Shown: positions 24,270-32,604 of the stretch, piece after piece
How positions within the stretch are numbered: the first letter of the stretch is position 1
Layout: every line of letters starts with the position of its first letter
Source of the DNA: a virus
Reading direction: 5' to 3' (one strand)
DNA length: 64,000 nucleotides
IMG/VR virus record: IMGVR_UViG_3300009177_000028
Location: 140,388 to 204,387 of that record
Translations under genes and position numbers: made by a program
Notes under the pieces: model-generated
What the model was told of the DNA's origin: nothing
The model's database searches: none
The model's input: only the letters and a program-made list of their open reading frames with translations

Positions 24270-24830
24270 ATGAACTTCACGACCAAACCGGATACGTTCG
24301 TTCTCGTGGTGGCGGCCCTGTCGGATAAGCTGGTCCAGAAGGAGAACGAGTGTGTGGAGCTGCGAGACCACATCGCCTCCGACCATGCCAGCATGGACGA
24401 CATGCAGCGCACCATCACCGACCTGCGGGTCCAGTGTGAGCGACTGCAAGACAAGGCGGATGATGTGGACTACTTCCGCACTCGCTATCAGGACATGTCC
24501 CACAAGCTGGAGAACTACGAACACCTCCGCTCACAGAATGCCGAACTGTGGGAGCAGGTGCGAGTCCTGAAGATGGAGAACCACAAGCTCCGCTACGGTG
24601 GGCAGACTCCCGAGGAGACGGCCAACAACTACATGCTCTCCCAGGGGAGGCAGGTGTGGGAGCGTGGCAACAAGATTCAGTGCATCAAGGAGGTGCGAGA
24701 GGTGAGTGGATGGGGGCTGAAGGAAACCAAGGATTGGTGCGAAGCCTACATCGCCCGCCTGGATAACGAAAAGGAGGAGAGCGGCCCCGGTACCAAGCGC
24801 TCCTCCGGCAACGTAGCCAAAACTGGCTGA
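24270..24830 (+). CDS. coiled-coil protein with bL12 C-terminal-like domain
   Basis: 186 residues, AGGAGAG upstream. A long coiled coil (about 20-110; LRDHI..DHASMDDMQRTITDL..QCERLQDK) leads to a domain at about 135-165 with KIQCIKEVREVSGWGLKETKDWCE, matching the bL7/bL12 C-terminal pattern K...[15 protein letters not shown]. In ribosomes this domain recruits translation factors. A phage protein with it could recruit factors or compete for them; the coiled coil suggests oligomers. Compare 61091. Confidence 0.75.
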   Translation: MNFTTKPDTFVLVVAALSDKLVQKENECVELRDHIASDHASMDDMQRTITDLRVQCERLQDKADDVDYFRTRYQDMSHKLENYEHLRSQNAELWEQVRVLKMENHKLRYGGQTPEETANNYMLSQGRQVWERGNKIQCIKEVREVSGWGLKETKDWCEAYIARLDNEKEESGPGTKRSSGNVAKTG

Positions 24831-24835
24831 CGCAC

Positions 24836-24876
24836 CTACACCCTGCCTCTATGTGTGAACATGGGGGCAGGAGTAG
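24836..24876 (+). ncRNA. CTAC/GTAG hairpin family, copy 6
   Basis: CTAC..GTAG outer pair; stem CTGCCTCTATGT/ACATGGGGGCAG around a GTGA loop. Confidence 0.7.
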
Positions 24877-24911
24877 CTGATTCAGACACAACACATGAAA
24901 GGAGAGAGGTC

Positions 24912-25037
24912 ATGAAGGTTCACAAGTCGCAGCGTGTGTTCCAAGAGGAGAAGAAGTATCCGGGTGTGGGTGCCCTCATCTGCGTCGGCTCTGGTCTCCT
25001 CTTTTGGGGGAGCTTGGCCTACCTCTTCGTTCACTGA
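24912..25037 (+). CDS. single-span membrane microprotein
   Basis: 41 residues from ATG 24912 (GAAAGGAGAGAGG upstream). Basic N-terminus (KVHKSQRVFQEEKKY), one hydrophobic span (VGALICVGSGLLFWGSLAYLFV). Likely an inner-membrane peptide; function unknown. Confidence 0.6.
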   Translation: MKVHKSQRVFQEEKKYPGVGALICVGSGLLFWGSLAYLFVH

Positions 25038-25058
25038 GGGAGTAGTGGGTCCAAGGGG

Positions 25059-25091
25059 TTGGCATGCTTGCATAGTGCAACATCCATGCCA
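25059..25091. repeat. nested palindrome family, copy 6
   Basis: TTGGCATGC, inner TTGCATAGTGCAA, then ATGCCA. No CTAC/GTAG hairpin precedes this copy; a promoter-like sequence follows. Confidence 0.6.
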
Positions 25092-25146
25092 CAGCAGGCA
25101 TGTCGCCCCTACACCTACCTCAGAATACCTTCACCTATAATTCTTG

Positions 25147-25179
25147 TTGCACCTAACTTGAAACGTGCTAACTTATAAT
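25147..25179 (+). promoter_or_regulatory. promoter-like sequence upstream of ardC
   Basis: TTGCAC, 16 nt, then TAACTT preceded by GTGC, the arrangement of the better promoters at 27027 and 56777. A TATAAT at 25174 overlaps but lacks a well-placed -35. Start site ambiguous. Confidence 0.4.
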
Positions 25180-25237
25180 CTCGCCATTCTCGCAAGCCAA
25201 GGCCAAAACCTACATCGGCCCCATTAGGAGATAAGTC

Positions 25238-26131
25238 ATGAACGTGTATGAGATTGTCACCGAACGGATCATTGCAGCCCTGGAAAAGGGTGTCGTACCT
25301 TGGCGCATGCCCTGGCGTACCCAAGGTGGGAGCGGTCTCCCCAAGAACCTACAGAGTGGGAAGGAGTACCGAGGTGTCAACATCTTCCTACTGGGTGCGC
25401 AGGGGTACGCCTCTCCCTGGTGGGTTACCTACAAGCAGTGTACGGCCCGAGGTGGGCAGGTGCGCAAAGGTGAGAAGGGCACCCCGGTCATCTTCTGGAA
25501 GGTAGGAGATCATAAGACCAAGGTGGGCAAGAGTGGGAAACCGGAGAAGATGTTTATCCTCCGGTACTACACTGTCTTCAATGTCGCCCAGTGTGATGGG
25601 CTGGACTACCCCAAGGAGGCGGTGGTGGAAGCTCCCACCTTCGACCCCATCGAGCAATGCGAGAAGATCGTTCTCGCCTACAAGACCCTACCCAAGATTG
25701 AGCACGGAGGTGGGCGAGCCTGCTACTCCCCCTCCTTCGACAAGGTGATGATGCCGGAAAAGGAGAGCTTTGGTAAGAGGGAGGAATACTACTCCACACT
25801 CTTCCACGAGCTTACCCACAGCACCGGACATGAGAGCAGGTTGAACCGGGATGGGATCATGAATCCCATTCGGTTTGCCTCACATGACTACAGCTTTGAG
25901 GAGCTGGTAGCAGAATGTGGGGCGGCCTTTCTCTGCGCACATGCGGGTATCTTGGATACCACGCTGGACAACTCGGCCGCCTACATCTCCCACTGGGTGA
26001 GCAAGCTGAAGAGTGAGCCAAGGTGGATTGTGGAAGCCTCAAGTAAGGCAGCTAAGGCGGCTGACTACATCATGGGAGACCTGGTCAAAAAGGAGTCAGA
26101 GTCGGAGGAGTCAAGCGAGGAAGCCGCTTGA
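25238..26131 (+). CDS. ardC: ArdC-family antirestriction protein
   Basis: 297 residues. The N-terminal part has the ssDNA-binding ArdC_N pattern (YEIVTERIIAALEKGVVPWRMPW, YRGVNIFLL, WVTYKQ, VRKGEKGTPVIFWK). The C-terminal zincin-like domain has His190, Glu191, His194, His198 (HELTHSTGH) and a following EELVAECGAAFL. By family it protects incoming single-stranded DNA from host restriction. Preceded by a promoter-like site, so it may be expressed early. Confidence 0.92.
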   Translation: MNVYEIVTERIIAALEKGVVPWRMPWRTQGGSGLPKNLQSGKEYRGVNIFLLGAQGYASPWWVTYKQCTARGGQVRKGEKGTPVIFWKVGDHKTKVGKSGKPEKMFILRYYTVFNVAQCDGLDYPKEAVVEAPTFDPIEQCEKIVLAYKTLPKIEHGGGRACYSPSFDKVMMPEKESFGKREEYYSTLFHELTHSTGHESRLNRDGIMNPIRFASHDYSFEELVAECGAAFLCAHAGILDTTLDNSAAYISHWVSKLKSEPRWIVEASSKAAKAADYIMGDLVKKESESEESSEEAA

Positions 26132-26218
26132 ACCGACATGTCAGGGACTGGGCTGGCCTACTCGGCTGGCTCAGTCTATTATCCTACATCCTCACACACA
26201 AGCCCTGAAAGGACGACC

Positions 26219-26638
26219 ATGAACGACAAGAGACCCTGGAATGAGGGAGGGGAGGAGAAGCCATATAGTGTCTCACTGTGGATACAGGATCCCTCCGACA
26301 TGAGTGACAATGACACATGTATGGCCGGGGAAGACTTCGCCACCGAAAAGGAAGCGCGAATGTGTCTGGCCGACATGAACGCACACTTCAATGACAGGTT
26401 CTACAAGGACGTACCTTATGTCCTGTTGGACGGCCCGAACGACCTACACGAGGTGACAGTGCGCACCCAAGCCCTCAAGCGGATGCAACGTGAGAGGGAG
26501 TGCGAGGACAGGGCGGCAAGGTCGGAGATGGCCATGCAAGCTGGGATGGGTATGGGCATTCATGCCTACAACGACATGATGGGATACGACTCTGAAGAGT
26601 ACGACCCTGACCTACACGGATACCTGCACGAAGACTGA
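26219..26638 (+). CDS. hypothetical protein
   Basis: 139 residues from ATG 26219 (AAAGGACG upstream). Acidic; a DFATEKEARMCLADMNAHF segment resembles small phage proteins that pack a beta strand against a helix. Met/Gly-rich run (MAMQAGMGMGIHAYNDMMG) and an acidic Tyr-rich tail. Unknown. Confidence 0.6.
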   Translation: MNDKRPWNEGGEEKPYSVSLWIQDPSDMSDNDTCMAGEDFATEKEARMCLADMNAHFNDRFYKDVPYVLLDGPNDLHEVTVRTQALKRMQRERECEDRAARSEMAMQAGMGMGIHAYNDMMGYDSEEYDPDLHGYLHED

Positions 26639-26667
26639 GCAACCACAACAACCCGAAAGGTACGACC

Positions 26668-26886
26668 ATGAGCGACAACAACGGCAACAAGAGCGAAGGT
26701 AGCATCAAGACCGACAAGCGGAAGCAGTCTCTCTACTTTCCGGAGAGCATGCTCCAAGAGATCAAGGAGGAGGCGGCTCGGCTGGATCGTAGTCTGTCGT
26801 GGGTGGTTCAGCGTGCATGGAAGCTGGCACGCACCGAAGTCAAGAATCTGCCCAGCGTCTCCGACATCGAGACGGAGGACGAGTAA
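26668..26886 (+). CDS. ribbon-helix-helix DNA-binding protein
   Basis: 72 residues. RKQSLYFPESMLQEIKEEA forms the ribbon and first helix, DRSLSWVVQRAWKLAR the second. It closely matches the TIGR04563-type RHH family that I associate with myxobacteria, hence part of the host inference. Expected to bind palindromic operators as a dimer of dimers; the twin palindromes at 31005-31040 or the nested palindrome family are candidate targets. Confidence 0.8.
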   Translation: MSDNNGNKSEGSIKTDKRKQSLYFPESMLQEIKEEAARLDRSLSWVVQRAWKLARTEVKNLPSVSDIETEDE

Positions 26887-26895
26887 TCGTACCAC

Positions 26896-26936
26896 CTACA
26901 CCCTGCCCATTAGTGAGAGCTAGTGGGCAGGAGTAG
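26896..26936 (+). ncRNA. CTAC/GTAG hairpin family, copy 7
   Basis: CTAC..GTAG outer pair; 12-position stem CCTGCCCATTAG/CTAGTGGGCAGG with one T-G pair and a TGAGAG loop. Clearest copy. Palindrome copy 7 follows directly. Confidence 0.75.
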
Positions 26937-26969
26937 TTGGCATGCTTGCATGTTGCACATCTCATGCCA
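26937..26969. repeat. nested palindrome family, copy 7
   Basis: TTGGCATGC, inner TTGCATGTTGCA, then ATGCCA. A promoter follows 58 nt downstream. Confidence 0.65.
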
Positions 26970-27026
26970 CGGGGCGCCAGGCCCACACTCACCCACAATT
27001 CAGCGTGGCACATGACTTGCATGTAA

Positions 27027-27054
27027 TTGCATGGTCAATCAAAAGTGCTACAAT
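27027..27054 (+). promoter_or_regulatory. sigma70-like promoter, 16-bp spacer
   Basis: TTGCAT (27027), 16 nt ending GTGC, TACAAT (27049). The ATG at 27080 gives a leader of roughly 20 nt. Confidence 0.6.
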
Positions 27055-27079
27055 TGATCAAAAGGAAAAGGAGGTTATC

Positions 27080-27313
27080 ATGTTTGGTATGAACAAGGCG
27101 CACATTGACACCGTCTATCAGCGAGAGGACGACATGTCCGACCTGATGCGCCGATGTCGGATGGCCCTCGACATGGGAGCCTCCAAGGAAGAAGTTCACG
27201 ACATCTGCATCCAAGCGGGTCAAAGTGAGGAACAAGCCTACTTGACCTACATCGCAGCCAAGCTGCTCACACGTGACGAAGCGTGCGAGACTGGCGCCCG
27301 AAAGGTGGCCTGA
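27080..27313 (+). CDS. small helical hypothetical protein
   Basis: 77 residues from ATG 27080, AAGGAGG 5 nt upstream. Helical: DLMRRCRMALDMGASKEEVHDICIQAG then a second helix pair ending in RKVA. UBA-like or SAM-like size, but no family assigned. First gene of a coupled set running to 29.3 kb. Confidence 0.65.
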   Translation: MFGMNKAHIDTVYQREDDMSDLMRRCRMALDMGASKEEVHDICIQAGQSEEQAYLTYIAAKLLTRDEACETGARKVA

Positions 27314-27314
27314 C

Positions 27315-27791
27315 ATGTACTCCAAAGAGATCAAAGGTAGTTGGTTCGGCGTGACCATTCCCGAATGGTTGCGAGCCTTCGACTGTCGGTCCAGCGAGGA
27401 CGATATCGCACCTCGTACTCCCTGGGGCTCCTATCTCTGGTCAAGTGAGAGAGCTGCCGTGGACCTGGGCCTGCGTGCGGAAGGTGTCTACAACGACACT
27501 ACGCCCGTGGGCTGCTCCACCTACATCGATGCTCGTACGGCTCCTGAGTCGGAGTTGAAACGACAGGTGGAGAATATGGTGGCAGAGGCGACCAGACTTC
27601 GGGAGGAGTACCTAGAAGGGAAGAAGTTTCCCGATACTGAGGGACAAGGTGGGAGTTGTCTCTACATGCCGGTGGCTGTCTGCCTGAGTAACTTCGGGTG
27701 GTCGGTCCTGGCAGATCGGACCCAAGGAATCGTTCGCCGGTTTGGCTACAATGCCACACCCAAACGTACCAAGAAAGGAAGTGTGCGATGA
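27315..27791 (+). CDS. hypothetical protein
   Basis: 158 residues from ATG 27315, just after the previous stop. Starts YSKEIKGSWFGVTIPEWLRAF; ends NFGWSVLADRTQGIVRRFGYN with a basic tail. ATGA overlap to the next gene. Unknown. Confidence 0.65.
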   Translation: MYSKEIKGSWFGVTIPEWLRAFDCRSSEDDIAPRTPWGSYLWSSERAAVDLGLRAEGVYNDTTPVGCSTYIDARTAPESELKRQVENMVAEATRLREEYLEGKKFPDTEGQGGSCLYMPVAVCLSNFGWSVLADRTQGIVRRFGYNATPKRTKKGSVR

Positions 27792-28390
27792 GCAAGTACA
27801 AGGGTGACGGGGCGTTGGAGCAGATCAACCCCGAGCGACTTACCTTGGGGTGTGTGGTGCGCATGCCCTACGGAAGTGGGGAAGTGCCTGCCTTTGGTGA
27901 CAGTGTCATCATCGGTATCCACGTCTCCTACTCTTCCAAGCGAACGAGTAAGGAGCGGTGCGATAAGCGCCACTACGAGACTCTCGCACAAGCTCTTACC
28001 CAAGCGCAGGATGGCGACTTCGTGGTGGTGAGTCTGGCTCGCCCCTACGTGTACGCCAACAACCCCTTCGTCTCTACACCGGGCTGGCTGGTCGGGTGCG
28101 AGAAGTACGAGGTGATGGGAGACCGCATCATCGACACCCACAAGGTGGTGGTTCAGAGCACGGGTGAGTATGCCACCTACAACATCAAACCTGCGCTCCA
28201 TTCGTGGGAGGTGGTGGTTGGCAACATCGGGAGCGTCTATCGCGACTTGTCGGAGAGCGCGGCCCGAGCCACCTACAAGGTGTACGTAGAGAACAGCAAG
28301 TGGCAGGGTGGACGTGCCAGTGGGGAAAGCGTCACTCTCTTCTGCGATGGTGAGATTGTGGAGGAGCATGTGGGGACGGTGGAAGGATGA
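27788..28390 (+). CDS. hypothetical beta-rich protein
   Basis: 200 residues from ATG 27788 in an ATGA overlap (AAGGAAG upstream). Strand-rich: LTLGCVVRMPYGSGEVPAFGD, GDFVVVSLARPYVYAN, GVTLFCDGEIV-like end. Unknown. Confidence 0.65.
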   Translation: MSKYKGDGALEQINPERLTLGCVVRMPYGSGEVPAFGDSVIIGIHVSYSSKRTSKERCDKRHYETLAQALTQAQDGDFVVVSLARPYVYANNPFVSTPGWLVGCEKYEVMGDRIIDTHKVVVQSTGEYATYNIKPALHSWEVVVGNIGSVYRDLSESAARATYKVYVENSKWQGGRASGESVTLFCDGEIVEEHVGTVEG

Positions 28391-28629
28391 TTACATACCT
28401 CGACCCCAAACAAGTCATTGCCAAGCGCCAGACCACTCCTCCCCACAACCGGAGTCGCAGTGGGTATGGCAACAAGCTGCCTACATCCTGGGAGCTTCAA
28501 CTACAGGACAAGCGGTGGAGGCGGGTGTACGTGATTCAGTGGAGCAACGCTGGATCCGCCTACATCCTGGTCAAAGGTGAGAAGTTGTTCCTGGGTTCCT
28601 ACGAACCCTCCTATGAAGGGAAGGTGTGA
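28387..28629 (+). CDS. small hypothetical protein
   Basis: 80 residues, ATGA overlap with the previous gene. Starts MITYLDPKQVIAKRQ; basic and Trp-containing (KRWRRVYVIQW). Possibly a small nucleic-acid-binding beta fold; no family. Confidence 0.6.
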   Translation: MITYLDPKQVIAKRQTTPPHNRSRSGYGNKLPTSWELQLQDKRWRRVYVIQWSNAGSAYILVKGEKLFLGSYEPSYEGKV

Positions 28630-28630
28630 G

Positions 28631-29011
28631 ATGGGCTGGGATAAAGCATGCGGAGATGAGCAGTGTGAGGGATGTGACGCCACCCTGGAGGAAGGGGAGG
28701 ACATGTATGTCCAAGGGGACAGCGTGTACTGCGAAGGGTGCAACGAGGACCGCTTGGATGACGAAGCGGGTGAATGGGATGAATTGGACTACATGGACCG
28801 TGAAGGTGACTATCCCATCGATGGGGTAGGATTCGCGGACCCTGGTGGTCACTCGGCCCTACGTGCAGCTACACCCAACAACCCAAGGGACTGCGATTGT
28901 CCTACCTGTGGGGCGGAGGACGTTCTGACCCGCATCGACCGTCAACGTGGGTATCAGTGCGACAGGTGCGCTGATCGGGCGGAAGGTCGGAGCGGGTACG
29001 GAGACTACTGA
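28631..29011 (+). CDS. zinc-ribbon hypothetical protein
   Basis: 126 residues from ATG 28631. Two double knuckles: CEGC...CEGC (about 15-45, ACGDEQCEGCDATLEEGEDM) and, after an acidic linker, CPTC...CDRC near the C-terminus. LIM/treble-clef-like spacing; binding partner unknown. Followed after one base by a receiver gene. Confidence 0.7.
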   Translation: MGWDKACGDEQCEGCDATLEEGEDMYVQGDSVYCEGCNEDRLDDEAGEWDELDYMDREGDYPIDGVGFADPGGHSALRAATPNNPRDCDCPTCGAEDVLTRIDRQRGYQCDRCADRAEGRSGYGDY

Positions 29012-29012
29012 C

Positions 29013-29330
29013 ATGAAGACACTGGTGCTGGTGGAGGATGATCTGATGCTTGCTAGCACCTTCATTCGGGTGTTGGGCAAAACTCACAACATCCTCCACT
29101 TCCTGACAGTCAAGGATGCCAGAGCACATCTGGCCTTGAATCCCACACCTGATGTCCTCCTCCTGGATCGTCAGGTGGGGTATGACAATGGGTGGGCGTT
29201 GCGGGAGGAGGTGGGTACGGGTGTCAGGGTGGTCCTGATGACGGGCGCTCCTCCCCAAGGCAATTCACTTACCTTCTTCCACAAGGGAGTAGATAACATA
29301 CAAAAACTTATCAGTATGGTAGAAGGCTAA
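29013..29330 (+). CDS. free-standing receiver domain (diverged)
   Basis: 105 residues from ATG 29013. VLVEDD acidic pair, phospho-acceptor Asp in LLLDRQ, Thr in LMTGAP, Lys in FFHKGVD (the usual KP is altered to KG). No output domain. No kinase is nearby in this compartment. Confidence 0.75.
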   Translation: MKTLVLVEDDLMLASTFIRVLGKTHNILHFLTVKDARAHLALNPTPDVLLLDRQVGYDNGWALREEVGTGVRVVLMTGAPPQGNSLTFFHKGVDNIQKLISMVEG

Positions 29331-29335
29331 ACTTC

Positions 29336-29376
29336 CTACACCCTGCCTATTAGAATTATCTAGTGGGCAGAAGTAG
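29336..29376 (+). ncRNA. CTAC/GTAG hairpin family, copy 8
   Basis: CTAC..GTAG outer pair; stem CTGCCTATTAGA/TCTAGTGGGCAG. Confidence 0.7.
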
Positions 29377-29421
29377 GGGGATTCATCCTGAATCTTCTGA
29401 GACAAGGAAAGAGGAGAGCGC

Positions 29422-29976
29422 ATGAATAAGTTGGTGTATGCGGTAGTGGTTGCCTTGGCAGCGGTGGTGGGATGTGCAGCTCCGGTGGGAGACAAGTCGG
29501 AGCAGGTGGGACAGGTCAGTCAGGCGCTGGTTACCTTCGACCCTGCGACAGGGACGGGGTTTGTGGGGAAAGGTGATATCCAGCTTCCCTTCGGGTGGAA
29601 CAATGCCACCTTGCAGGCCAATGCAAGTTCGCTCACCTTCACCTACCAGAGCAGCGCCACCTACGAGGCGGTGTGCGAGTGGACCACCGGTGAAGGGACT
29701 CGTGGTCAACGGACCCACGATGTCACACACACCAAGACCAGTGTGGTCAACGACACCATCTCCTACGATGCTCGCACCCACAAGCAGGTGGACGGATTCT
29801 TCCTGACAGGGTACGGCAGTGTGACCGAAGGTGGGGAACCTGTTCCCGAGGTAGGAGGACCCTGCCCTGGCAACCCTGGAACGGATGGGGTGTGGGTCAG
29901 TGTGGTCCTGCTCAACTCCACGGGTGGGGGCTTGTGGGTGACCAACGCAGCGGGTGGGACGGCTCAGCTTCTGTAG
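29422..29976 (+). CDS. lipoprotein, beta-rich secreted domain
   Basis: 184 residues, AGGAGAG upstream. Signal peptide with lipobox VVGC (Cys18), then CAAPVGDKSEQVGQVSQAL, a linker style typical of Myxococcota. Beta-rich, with a single Cys pair, ending VTNAAGGTAQLL. Envelope-anchored; perhaps alters the host surface, unproven. Confidence 0.75.
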   Translation: MNKLVYAVVVALAAVVGCAAPVGDKSEQVGQVSQALVTFDPATGTGFVGKGDIQLPFGWNNATLQANASSLTFTYQSSATYEAVCEWTTGEGTRGQRTHDVTHTKTSVVNDTISYDARTHKQVDGFFLTGYGSVTEGGEPVPEVGGPCPGNPGTDGVWVSVVLLNSTGGGLWVTNAAGGTAQLL

Positions 29977-29985
29977 AGATACTTT

Positions 29986-30054
29986 CTACATCCTGCCGAT
30001 TATTCGTCTGGCTGATAAACTCGGTTTATTCGTCTGGCAGATAGTCGGCAGTAG
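29986..30054 (+). ncRNA. CTAC/GTAG hairpin family, copy 9 (extended loop)
   Basis: CTAC..GTAG with stem CTGCCGATTAT/ATAGTCGGCAG. The loop carries the direct repeat ATTCGTCTGGC (twice) and an internal GATAAAC/GTTTATT stem, making this the longest member. Confidence 0.6.
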
Positions 30055-30304
30055 TAGGAGGTGTGTCATGTAATCGGCTAACTAACTTGTTTACCCGATA
30101 GTGTGGGAAACCCTGAGAGTGTGTCGCGACATTCAAGACATGGTGTATTGAATGGGCGCATGTGAGAATCCACGATACCCCAAGAGCTTTTGACGACAAT
30201 GTAGTTCTAAGTCTTCTATTACTCGCCTATAACCGAAACCTGCCGAAAGGGTGGGGAGTAGGTTATGGGCGCACATAGAGGGATTAGAAAGGAAAGGCAA
30301 GACC

Positions 30305-30769
30305 ATGCACGACATCAACGGCAAACCACTTCACATCGGCTCGGACATCTACTCTTCCCTACATGGACTCTGCAAGATCGTCGGTGTGCGAGAGGAGCAC
30401 AATCCCGACCAGGGAGGAGCTTGCATCGAGGTAAACTCCTACACTCGGGGTGGAGGTATCATCCTTCGCACTCACGAGCACAAGGTGACCAAGGTGCGTA
30501 CTTGGAAGGAGATGGCGGATGAATCCCTACGGGTGCAGGATGCCTGCAACCTGTCGGGAGTGGTCCACGCTTTCTCTACCATCATCACCGAGGTGCGCAC
30601 ACGGTTGGACAGTGAGGGCCAGGGTGGGACGGACAACGTCAACAACCATCCTGTCTGTCGTCTCTTCTCCGACAAGATTGCTTCCCTGACGGGTACGCAA
30701 TTCTGCAACGATGACGCACACCAAAACTTCTCCGATGCCTACAAGTGGGCACACGAGCAGAGCAAGTGA
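30305..30769 (+). CDS. hypothetical protein
   Basis: 154 residues from ATG 30305 (GAAAGG upstream). Opens MHDINGKPLHIGSDIYSSLHGLCKIVGV, a start-strand-turn pattern of small barrel proteins, then helical; ends SDAYKWAHEQSK. The 250 nt before it hold only hairpin copy 9 and no gene. GTGA overlap to the next gene. Confidence 0.65.
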   Translation: MHDINGKPLHIGSDIYSSLHGLCKIVGVREEHNPDQGGACIEVNSYTRGGGIILRTHEHKVTKVRTWKEMADESLRVQDACNLSGVVHAFSTIITEVRTRLDSEGQGGTDNVNNHPVCRLFSDKIASLTGTQFCNDDAHQNFSDAYKWAHEQSK

Positions 30770-30981
30770 GCAAGAAGCCTACTTACTCCCTGGTGAAGGG
30801 AGATGTCTTCATCGGGTCTGACTTGCAAGCCTGGACGGTGGACGAAGTGGTCAAACCGGAGGGCTGGAACACACTTCCGCAGATTGGGGAAAAGCCCAAG
30901 GTGTGGGAGGTGAGAGCACATCGGGGCCAAGCCAATCGGCGCTTCTACTACCACGGCACACGTTTGGTGGAAGTCAAGTAG
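30766..30981 (+). CDS. small hypothetical protein (GTG start)
   Basis: 71 residues from GTG 30766 in a GTGA overlap. MSKKPTYSLVKGDVFIGSDLQAW; beta-rich; ends RFYYHGTRLVEVK. Unknown. Confidence 0.6.
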   Translation: MSKKPTYSLVKGDVFIGSDLQAWTVDEVVKPEGWNTLPQIGEKPKVWEVRAHRGQANRRFYYHGTRLVEVK

Positions 30982-31004
30982 TTACGCGCACTTAGGTGAG
31001 ACAT

Positions 31005-31040
31005 TATCGGTATGGCGATAAGAATATCGCTATAGCGATA
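31005..31040. promoter_or_regulatory. twin palindromic operator candidates
   Basis: TATCGGTATGGCGATA (31005-31020) and TATCGCTATAGCGATA (31025-31040; perfect 16-bp palindrome) differ at two positions and are 20 bp apart centre to centre, two helical turns. They lie in the 394-nt gap before the gene at 31376, which has no other gene. An RHH or HTH repressor binding two dimers is a natural reading. Confidence 0.6.
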
Positions 31041-31126
31041 AAAAGTCTGTAACCACTTGGAACTACAGGGGAATGCGCGAACTAGGGCGCGAGAGTCGGA
31101 GGTGTAGGGCGGGCTGGGCCTGGGGT

Positions 31127-31163
31127 GGTTGGCATGTTTGCATGTAGCAAAAAGGGTGCCACC
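31127..31163. repeat. nested palindrome family, copy 8
   Basis: GGTTGGCATG, inner TTTGCATGTAGCAAA, then GGTGCCACC; outer arms GGTTGGCA/TGCCACC pair imperfectly. Confidence 0.55.
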
Positions 31164-31282
31164 TGCCGCTGGAGCTTCTGGGAGGCGCACCCGCACCTAC
31201 CTTCTGCTTCAATTCTTTTGCAATTGAGCGTTTCTTAGTGGCGCATGTGAAAGCGCGCTCCCATAATGAATGGCCAGCGCAA

Positions 31283-31295
31283 ACAAACGAATGAG
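31283..31295 (+). promoter_or_regulatory. partial copy of the shared 24-nt motif
   Basis: ACAAACGAATGAG is identical to the core of the motif at 45569 and lies 81 nt before the next start codon. Shorter match, could be chance. Confidence 0.3.
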
Positions 31296-31375
31296 AGGGG
31301 TGGGACAATGAAGCTGGGAATCTGACAACGGCAATTCAACCTGCAACCTCAACCTACAGAGAAGGATAATCAACC

Positions 31376-31705
31376 ATGGCAATGCGAGCAATCAACGAAG
31401 TTCACGACAGCGCAATCATCCGACAGTTGGTCACGATGGACGAGATGGACCTCTTCATGTCCACCTTCGACCAGACTGTCACGGTAGGTGAGCATCCACT
31501 AACCTTCTCGGGATGGGCAATCAAGAATGAAGTGCAGGTGATGCAGTGTGCGTCCGAGTGCGACATCGCCTTGGGGCTGCTGGCGCTGTCTCCCATCTTT
31601 CAGCACAAGGACTACGCGGATGACGCCTTGTACGAGGTGGGATGTCTGATGCACGGTAGCGAAGAAGAATACATCAACTTCTTGATGTTGATCAGCAATC
31701 GCTGA
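31376..31705 (+). CDS. hypothetical acidic helical protein
   Basis: 109 residues. DEMDLFMSTFDQTVTVGEHPLTFSGW, ALGLLALSPIFQHKDYADDAL; acidic and helical. Unknown family. Sole gene between the twin operators and hairpin copy 10. Confidence 0.6.
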   Translation: MAMRAINEVHDSAIIRQLVTMDEMDLFMSTFDQTVTVGEHPLTFSGWAIKNEVQVMQCASECDIALGLLALSPIFQHKDYADDALYEVGCLMHGSEEEYINFLMLISNR

Positions 31706-31710
31706 TTGTC

Positions 31711-31753
31711 CTACACCCTGCCCATAACTGGAAACGGTTGTGGGCATGAGTAG
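31711..31753 (+). ncRNA. CTAC/GTAG hairpin family, copy 10
   Basis: CTAC..GTAG outer pair; stem TGCCCATAAC/GTTGTGGGCA around TGGAAACG, with one mismatch below. Confidence 0.65.
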
Positions 31754-31782
31754 GCGAATCAACGCCAACAACGGAGGATGTC

Positions 31783-32376
31783 ATGTTGAATCAAAAGAAC
31801 CAAACATGCCACATGAAGCACTTCTGTGAGCGTGAGTCGTTCAATCGGAAGCGCCGGTTGTACACCGATGGGAGCTACCGTGAGTCAAGGTACGAGGTGT
31901 GGGATCCTTACTACCGGGGTGGTCCTGACGAGGTACCCGATGAGGTGCTGGTGTACGAGGCCGAATCCAAAGAGGAGTGTGAGGCTTACATGGCCACGCA
32001 GGGTAAGGCATTGGAGCTTCGGGAGAACGGTGTGTGTCAGGTGTGCGACCTGTACGAGAAGCGTCAGGCGCACCTTCGGGATGGACGTGTGGATCCCTTC
32101 TACCTGGTGGTTTCAGGTACGAGTCGCCACTACGGTGGACCCGAAGAGGGTGGATGGTGGTACAACTGGACGGAGATTCTGGAGGTGCGCCGAGCGTTCA
32201 CCTTTCAGGAGGGACTCCGACAAGCTCGTGAGTTGAGAGATAAGTACCCACAACCTAAGTACGACATCTACTCGTGCGCCAACGATGGTGAGCCCAATAC
32301 GGAGATTACCCTCTGTTACGGGGAAGCGGATCCACGTTGGCCACATGAGAGTACAGAAAGGCCAAGGTACGAGTGA
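31783..32376 (+). CDS. hypothetical protein
   Basis: 197 residues, GGAGGATGTC before ATG. Cys at HFCERES, CEAYM and a CQVCDLYEKRQAHL pair; many Arg/Tyr/Trp (YRESRYEVWDPYYRGG, GGWWYNWTEI). Unknown. The next start overlaps its stop by one base (TGATG). Confidence 0.65.
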   Translation: MLNQKNQTCHMKHFCERESFNRKRRLYTDGSYRESRYEVWDPYYRGGPDEVPDEVLVYEAESKEECEAYMATQGKALELRENGVCQVCDLYEKRQAHLRDGRVDPFYLVVSGTSRHYGGPEEGGWWYNWTEILEVRRAFTFQEGLRQARELRDKYPQPKYDIYSCANDGEPNTEITLCYGEADPRWPHESTERPRYE

Positions 32377-32600
32377 TGGAAGTCCAGGTGGAGAAAGAGC
32401 ACATGGTGGCGGAGCTGGTGGGTAACTTCGATGATGTCACCTGCGTGGTGGTACATTGTCAGGACTACGACCACTTTCGCCGACTTCCGCAGGTGGTCTC
32501 CTACCAGGGAATCCTGTGTGGGAAAACGGGGTGGAACTCGGATACCAACCGAGCCCACTATCAAAGCAACGCATCGCTGGTCAAAGTGGAGAGGAGGTAG
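32376..32600 (+). CDS. small hypothetical protein
   Basis: 74 residues from ATG 32376. MEVQVEKEHMVAELVGNFDDVTCVVVHCQD, then LVKVERR end; alternating strands. Unknown. Confidence 0.55.
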   Translation: MEVQVEKEHMVAELVGNFDDVTCVVVHCQDYDHFRRLPQVVSYQGILCGKTGWNSDTNRAHYQSNASLVKVERR

Positions 32601-32604
32601 GACA

